Source: Parafrankia discariae
Lineage (GTDB): Bacteria; Actinomycetota; Actinomycetes; Frankiales; Frankiaceae
Length of the DNA: 64,000 nucleotides
Direction of reading: 5' to 3'
Assembly (NCBI RefSeq): GCF_000373365.1
Contig: NZ_KB891181.1
Span: 52,189 to 116,188, forward strand
Shown here: one piece after another, positions 59,904 through 64,000 of the stretch
Numbering within the stretch: position 1 is the first letter of the stretch
Layout of the letters: every line of letters begins with the position of its first letter
Program-made: the position numbers and the translations under genes
Notes under the pieces: generated by a model
What the model was told of the DNA's origin: nothing
Databases searched by the model: none
What the model saw: the letters and a program-made list of their open reading frames with translations, nothing else

Positions 59904-60068
59904 TCAGCGGTAGCGGGTGTGGTCGTGGTGCACGGTGGCGCGTTCGGTGGCGTGTTCGTCACGTCCGTTGACGATTTCCTGCACGATCTGTCCACCTGCG
60001 AGAAACAGCGCGCACAGGTTCGCGAGAATCGCGTCGGCCATGAGGACCCACAGCAGAATGGTCGTCAT
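59904..60068 (-). CDS. small membrane protein of the element (54 aa)
   Basis: One hydrophobic helix (ILLWVLMADAILANLCALFL) and a polar His/Arg-rich tail. Its start overlaps the stop of the next upstream gene (ATGA). By size and place next to the translocase it resembles spread (Spd) proteins; this is inference. Confidence 0.65.
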   Translation of the reverse strand: MTTILLWVLMADAILANLCALFLAGGQIVQEIVNGRDEHATERATVHHDHTRYR

Positions 60069-60277
60069 GCCTGCTTCTCCACACGGACCGGCAGGAACGT
60101 GAGTACCGATTCGACGAAGTCCCACACCCCGTGCGCGACGATGCCGATACCGAACCTGCCGAGGAAGAAACCGAGGAGAATGCACGTGATCGGAACGAGG
60201 CGACTCACCCGAAGGCGAGGGGCGAGAACCGCCACGCCGAGAAGTGCAAGAATGAGAATGACGGCGGAAAAATCCAT
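60065..60277 (-). CDS. small membrane protein of the element (70 aa)
   Basis: Two hydrophobic segments (AVILILALLGVAVLAPRL and LVPITCILLGFFLGRFGIGI). ATG 60277 has CGGAGA upstream. Overlaps its neighbour by 4 bases, so co-translated. Spd-like by context. Confidence 0.65.
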   Translation of the reverse strand: MDFSAVILILALLGVAVLAPRLRVSRLVPITCILLGFFLGRFGIGIVAHGVWDFVESVLTFLPVRVEKQA

Positions 60278-60333
60278 GGGGCTGGTCTCCGTGATGCCAG
60301 AGAGCGGATTCGGTGGATAAAGAGGAGAGGTAC

Positions 60334-60642
60334 TCACTCGACGGAACCGAAGGAGTCCGGCGGAATCTCGACACCAGCCGCGTTTGCCCAGACCGTGTAG
60401 GTGTTCCGCCAGTGCGCGCGGGTGCTCTCCCGGAACTTCTCCACACGCTCCTGAACGGTGTCGAGCACGTCCAGGAATTCGAGATCCAATGCGGTTTCGG
60501 CCTCCGCGGAAACCTCGATGTGAATCCGGTACAGAACCGTGGACGCCGTGTAGGTGGCAAGGTGCTCGTTGTACGCGATGTCAGCGCGGTTGGCCAGGTC
60601 GGACAGGGTCAGCGAACCGAACGACGGGTCAGGACTGGACAT
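60334..60642 (-). CDS. hypothetical cytoplasmic protein of the element (102 aa)
   Basis: Not recognised. Soluble, acidic, helical (LEFLDVLDTVQERVEKFRES) with a middle part that reads like a small alpha-beta fold. ATG 60642 is the likely start; GTG 60654 adds four residues. Part of the small-gene operon before the translocase. Confidence 0.6.
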   Translation of the reverse strand: MSSPDPSFGSLTLSDLANRADIAYNEHLATYTASTVLYRIHIEVSAEAETALDLEFLDVLDTVQERVEKFRESTRAHWRNTYTVWANAAGVEIPPDSFGSVE

Positions 60643-60703
60643 AGGAAATGACACCCCTAACGCGGGCAGGAAAGGACGAGGAAGAAGAGGTATTCAAAGG
60701 CTG

Positions 60704-60901
60704 TCAGCGTCGGCCGGCACGGCGGAACAGCATGATCACCGCGATGATCACCATGACGGCCACGCCGAATCCGCCACCGTGCTCCGCGAGGAAGTCCACC
60801 GCCGTCAGGAACAGCAGCAGAGCTCCGACCGCGAAGAAGAACCGACCGGCCCACTTCAACAGGGGCACGAGAAGCACGAGCAGCAGCAGGAAAACGAGCA
60901 C
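60704..60901 (-). CDS. small membrane protein of the element (65 aa)
   Basis: Three closely spaced hydrophobic stretches (VFLLLLVLLVPLLKW, FFAVGALLLFLTAV, GVAVMVIIAVIMLF) and a basic tail. GTG 60901 has GGAG 7 bases upstream. First gene of the minus-strand operon that ends with the translocase. Spd-like by context. Confidence 0.6.
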   Translation of the reverse strand: MLVFLLLLVLLVPLLKWAGRFFFAVGALLLFLTAVDFLAEHGGGFGVAVMVIIAVIMLFRRAGRR

Positions 60902-61329
60902 AGCAGAACTCCAAACAGGCCACGGGCAGGAATAGAGAGAAGGGGAATCTGTGCCTTTCCGGGTTGCGCACCCCGGCTGCACAAGAACAATCCTGCCCCG
61001 AAAAGAACGGCCTGTCTGGGCGCTTTCCGCGCGGTTAGTAGGCGGAAAGTGCCGGCACCGGGCGCCTATCAGGCGGGCACCGGGCGGAAACTGGGCGCCG
61101 CTCACCGCGCGTTTCCTCGGGCGCTGACCGGGCGCAAAGTGGGCGCGCACTGGGCGCAGAGTGGGCGCCGATCAACAGAGTGCGAACTACTACTGAACAA
61201 CGGACTGCGTAAAGGTAGGCGTGATCAACGCTCAGTAGGCAGACTCATTGTTAGTAGTTAGACGATTGCTAACGGTGGCGATCGTCGGGCAGATGGTGAC
61301 AGTGAGTGAGAAGGAGGGAGCGCCCGACG
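60902..61329. other. 428-bp divergent gap holding the iteron array and an AT-rich stretch
   Basis: No gene. After the iterons, 61180-61285 is AT-rich with GTTAG/CTAAC half-repeats, suited to DNA melting or promoter use for the plus-strand gene. Confidence 0.6.
61018..61173. repeat. iteron array: twelve 11-bp repeats in three blocks (candidate origin)
   Basis: Units have the core GGGCGC plus five bases, with AnT at the end in most (consensus GGGCGCnnAnT). Block 1 units start at 61018, 61029 and 61040. Block 2 units start at 61060, 61071, 61082 and 61093. Block 3 units start at 61119, 61130, 61141, 61152 and 61163. Block 3 has the exact core in all five. The 11-bp period places sites on one face of the helix. 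It lies in the gap between divergent operons, followed by an AT-rich stretch. It may be an origin, a centromere or a regulatory array. Confidence 0.8.
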
Positions 61330-61938
61330 GTGGGGACCTGCCCTGACCCACTCCGGAGCGCCCACAACGCACCGATGTCGAAGAGTGAGAATAGGAACGA
61401 CCCCAGCGGACTCGTGGTCCTGCTCGATGAGCTGATGGCGACAGGAGCGCAGACGCCGGACGATCTCATCCACGGCGCACCGGCCCTCATCGACCGGCTA
61501 GCCCCCGGAGAGCCTGAAGACCTGTTCCGGCGCGCACGGATCGCACAGCGGGCACTCATCGCCGCTGTGAACGCCATCGGCAGGCCACGGTCCGACGCGC
61601 TCAGAGCGCTGTACAACCTCGACCCGATACCCCGAAGTCACAAAGTGGCTCTCAACCAGACGGAACGCAGAGAAAAAGCCGGTGCGGTCTACGGACGTTC
61701 CGGAGAGAACATGCGCAGACGCACGGAGAAGAAACTACTTCTCACACTCGCGCTAGAACTCGACTACCGGATATCAAACAGCGAAGGATCGACACGGGCA
61801 GTAAACCACCCGTACTTCAAACCTCCGCACCAACTCCCGCCCCCGCCGCTCGAATTCTACCGACTCGCACGGGAACGCCACATGAATAGAAATCCGCGAA
61901 ACACGCGGGCCGCCCGCCGCCCATGGACGCAAAAATAA
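61330..61938 (+). CDS. HTH-like hypothetical protein next to the iterons (202 aa)
   Basis: Not named with certainty. The middle (LLDELMATGAQTPDDLIHGA and LFRRARIAQRALIAAVNA) is helical. The segment RREKAGAVYGRSGENMRRRTEKKLLLTLALEL follows the pattern of a small actinobacterial HTH seen in many regulators and element proteins. GTG 61330 has AAGGAGG about 12 bases upstream; ATG 61375 is the alternative. It could bind the iterons next door. No replication initiator motif is present. Confidence 0.55.
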   Translation: MGTCPDPLRSAHNAPMSKSENRNDPSGLVVLLDELMATGAQTPDDLIHGAPALIDRLAPGEPEDLFRRARIAQRALIAAVNAIGRPRSDALRALYNLDPIPRSHKVALNQTERREKAGAVYGRSGENMRRRTEKKLLLTLALELDYRISNSEGSTRAVNHPYFKPPHQLPPPPLEFYRLARERHMNRNPRNTRAARRPWTQK

Positions 61939-62063
61939 TACTATCCATGATCAAGATTGAACTCGGCACAGCCAGCGTACGACCGTCGCTGGCTGTGCCG
62001 AGTTGGAGAGGATCTAAAGAAGATCCGCATTCCACGATCCCAGCCATTAGGAAGGTGATTCTC

Positions 62064-63275
62064 TCAGGGCTGTATCCCGACAAATGAGGCCAGCTCGGTA
62101 AGGCCCGCCTTGCGGGCGCGGCGTACACTGGTGACATCTAGAAGATCCCGAAGAACCTTTCCCGCAAGATTCTGTTCTTTGAGCCATTCGGGAGTCATTG
62201 AGCGGATATCTTGTATGGTCCGGATAGCGCTAGAGTATTCCCTTACCGCTGTCTGCGCTTCTGCTACTGCCAAGAGATGGCGAGTCCAACTGCTCATTGG
62301 CATGTTCTCGGCTTTGTAGACGGATCGTGCCAGGCTCAACGCTCGGGGGGCGTCTCCCTGAGTCATCGCGTTCTCGACTTCCATCGCATTGACGTCGGAA
62401 GGCCCGAAGGTAGCCCAGTATTTGGCGTAGTCCATCTTTCCGTCAATGATTCTAGCCGCAGAGGAACGAGCATAGGAGAGAAGTTCGGTAGCAGTCTCCG
62501 GACGGTTATTCCGCGCTGCCGCCGCACTAGCCCCTATCATCAGGCGTCCCCATACACCCAGATGTGCGGGCGTGGAGTTTACGATAGACGGTTCGATTTG
62601 GGAGGCGGTTTCGACCGAGACTCTTTCCGCGTCTTCGAATCGACCTTGACGGATGAAGGCCCAACGATAATAAGCCACTCCGCTGGCCCGCAATATCTGA
62701 TCTTCGGCGGATTCGGCCGATTCCATGCTGCGCCGAACCGCCTCGCAAGCCAGGTCTTCGCCACCCAACTGTATTAGCACGCTAGCAGCGATGATATAGG
62801 CGTGTGCCAATAGGCGGAATGCGTCTTCGCGATCCTGCCCCTGATGTAGGCTGGTCGCCGTAGTAAGGTCCTCGATCAGTGCCGGTGATGTCCGGACCGC
62901 CTGCGAGTAGCGTGCGTGATGGTAATCCTGAGTCAGGATCGCCAGCCGTTGCCGTAGAGGCCCTAGCGCGAGCTCAGGCTCGTCTGCCCGACTACCCGAG
63001 GGCCCCGGTACCAACAGCCGCCGAAGCGGCATCAGAGACTCGCTGTCGCTCATCGCTGCCTCTTCCTCTACCTCAAAGAACGTCGCTGTAGGTACGTCCA
63101 ATGCCCTAGCCAGGCTATGCAACGTCGTGATGCGGATGCCATCACGCTGCCCTTGCTCCAGCTTGGTAACCAGATCAACCGACACTCCAGCCCGTTCCGC
63201 GAGCTCGACCTGAGTCATTGATCGTCGGATTCGGATCTGGGCGACACGGTCACCCAACGCTCGGATCTCCCGCAT
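62064..63275 (-). CDS. XRE-family HTH regulator with TPR-like C-terminus
   Basis: A 403-residue regulator. The HTH (about 8-62) is RVAQIRIRRSMTQVELAERA, then GVSVDLVTKLEQGQRDGIR. The long helical part has repeats like LACEAVRRSMESAESAEDQI and FEDAERVSVETASQ, which suggest TPR-type helices that sense a peptide or partner. ATG 63275 has GGGAGG 8 bases upstream. It shares a divergent promoter region with a small gene at 63483, and a 21-bp palindrome lies there. It is a likely regulator of element transfer. Confidence 0.85.
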   Translation of the reverse strand: MREIRALGDRVAQIRIRRSMTQVELAERAGVSVDLVTKLEQGQRDGIRITTLHSLARALDVPTATFFEVEEEAAMSDSESLMPLRRLLVPGPSGSRADEPELALGPLRQRLAILTQDYHHARYSQAVRTSPALIEDLTTATSLHQGQDREDAFRLLAHAYIIAASVLIQLGGEDLACEAVRRSMESAESAEDQILRASGVAYYRWAFIRQGRFEDAERVSVETASQIEPSIVNSTPAHLGVWGRLMIGASAAAARNNRPETATELLSYARSSAARIIDGKMDYAKYWATFGPSDVNAMEVENAMTQGDAPRALSLARSVYKAENMPMSSWTRHLLAVAEAQTAVREYSSAIRTIQDIRSMTPEWLKEQNLAGKVLRDLLDVTSVRRARKAGLTELASFVGIQP

Positions 63276-63402
63276 GGGTGACCTCCCTAGGACGCTACGT
63301 ACCACCTATCACGCTCCGTGACAGCATCCTACGCTCTCTCAGCGGTTCCCCTTGTCTGACCTGTTCATCAGGATCGTCTAGTAGGCGCCCGGAGTCCGGT
63401 GA

Positions 63403-63423
63403 CCGGACAGCGTCGCTGTCCGG
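63403..63423. promoter_or_regulatory. 21-bp perfect palindrome, operator candidate
   Basis: CCGGACAGCG-T-CGCTGTCCGG in the divergent gap between the XRE gene (-) and the small gene (+). Well placed as an XRE binding site. Confidence 0.55.
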
Positions 63424-63482
63424 GGCCCCCTGGGCTCCGGGTGCCGCAAACCGCCATCTACTACAAGGGGGCTTGACCACCT

Positions 63483-63725
63483 GTGAGCGAAGCGGCAGGC
63501 ATGAACGGATCGGACCACGGTGACCAACCGTCCGTCGATCGTCGGACGGTTGGTGAGAAGATCATTGAGAGTCAGCTGAGAATTGCGCTTATGGCGATGC
63601 GGGAGGTAGCAGAGCTTCTTTCCCGGCTTGACATGACATGGCCCGACCAGAAAACCGTGATTGTCTGTAATCGCGCCGAGAATATCATCACGGACCTTGA
63701 CCACATGATGAGCATTTTCAAAGTT
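63483..63725 (+). CDS. small protein, 3' end cut by an IS (about 80 aa left)
   Basis: Start GTG 63483 with AAGGGGG upstream. It has helical IIESQLRIALMAMREVAELL and KTVIVCNRAENIITDLDHMM. After MSIFKV the residues become Phe/Pro/Arg nonsense, and the frame runs on to 63773 inside the IS. The gene is likely truncated. Not recognised. An inverted repeat (63523-63534 / 63543-63554) lies near its start, inside the coding region. Confidence 0.5.
63523..63554. repeat. 12-bp inverted repeat with 8-bp loop
   Basis: ACCAACCGTCCG and its complement flank TCGATCGT, inside the 5' part of the small gene. It may be a regulator site or a structured messenger. Confidence 0.6.
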
Positions 63726-63732
63726 TGTTTTT

Positions 63733-64000
63733 CTAGATTCCCTCCTGTTCCAGGACGAAGACGGCCTGGGTGAACTCGCCGACCCGGCGTGGGCAGCCGC
63801 GGAAACGGCTGAGCACGCGCCAGTTCTTCAGGACCGCGAAGCCGCGTTCGCCGGGTGCGCGGGTGGCCGCGAGGACGCGGTTGCTCTCCTTGAGGCCGTC
63901 GGAAAGTTCGCCGTTCGCGGGCTTCTTACGGGGCACGAGGAGCAGATCGCTCTCGCCGCCGACGTAGCCCTTGTCGGCGTAGAGGTAGATCGTTTCCGCG
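63733..64000 (-). mobile_element. IS5-type transposase, C-terminal part (continues past window)
   Basis: The last 88 residues of a DDE transposase. It has YADKGYVGGESD (Asp of the DDE set) and APGERGFAVLKNWRVLSRFR with the catalytic Glu, then the normal end FVLEQEGI. The rest lies beyond 64000, so its left-hand IS end is near 63720. Terminal repeats are not certain. It interrupts the small gene at 63483. Confidence 0.85.

Noticed and set aside
61018..61173. Reading the GGGCGC array as a coding repeat
   Set aside because: The 11-bp period is not a multiple of 3 and the spacing shifts between blocks, so it is DNA-level structure.
61330..61938. Replication initiator of the element
   Set aside because: It lies next to the iterons, but shows no Rep, primase or helicase motif; only an HTH-like pattern.

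Overview
The window is about 72% G+C with strong actinobacterial codon bias. It is packed with acyl-CoA, CoA-transferase, amidohydrolase and flavin/F420-type oxidoreductase genes, plus SigE-family sigma, LmeA-like and DUF574 methyltransferase genes. This looks like a soil or plant-associated actinomycete. A Frankia-type genome (Frankiaceae) is my best guess, but it is inference from gene content, not a database match.

Region 1 (1-22.3 kb) is a catabolic gene cluster. It holds two overlapping acyl-CoA dehydrogenases, four amidohydrolases of three types, a Rieske oxygenase alpha subunit with an NTF2-like partner, a single-cluster ferredoxin, two SDRs, a zinc alcohol dehydrogenase and a giant fused indolepyruvate:ferredoxin-type oxidoreductase. 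It also holds a tandem-fused type III CoA transferase, an LLM oxidoreductase, and a DUF35 + thiolase-like pair that resembles steroid side-chain retro-aldolases. Several promoters share a 14-bp palindrome (RGTGAGCRTWCRCT), so one regulator, not visible here, may control much of the cluster.

Region 2 (22.3-55 kb) is mixed chromosome. It has a secreted cutinase, a SigE-family sigma factor with a membrane partner, a MaoC-like hydratase + CoA transferase operon, two DHA2-type MFS exporters with palindromic operators, a type B carboxylesterase and two orphan paralogous substrate-binding lipoproteins. It also has two TetR regulators, a P450 with a 35-bp palindrome before it, an LLM enzyme, a glycosyltransferase, a TIM-barrel epimerase, a GAF-SpoIIE phosphatase, small stress proteins, a secreted alpha/beta hydrolase, a NarL-type two-component system and an MMPL transporter. 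Several gaps hold gene relics or short tandem repeats.

Region 3 (about 55.58-63.72 kb) is an integrated mobile element of clearly lower G+C. It starts inside a DUF574-type SAM methyltransferase gene, which it truncates. It carries a large serine integrase, an FtsK/TraB-like DNA translocase with a cluster of 8-bp repeats at its 3' end (possible transfer locus), four small membrane or acidic proteins (Spd-like by position) and a striking array of twelve 11-bp iterons (61018-61173). A HTH-like protein, an XRE/TPR regulator and a small protein cut off by an IS5-type insertion sequence follow. The element resembles actinomycete integrative conjugative elements; no replication initiator is recognisable, and its right end is not in the window.
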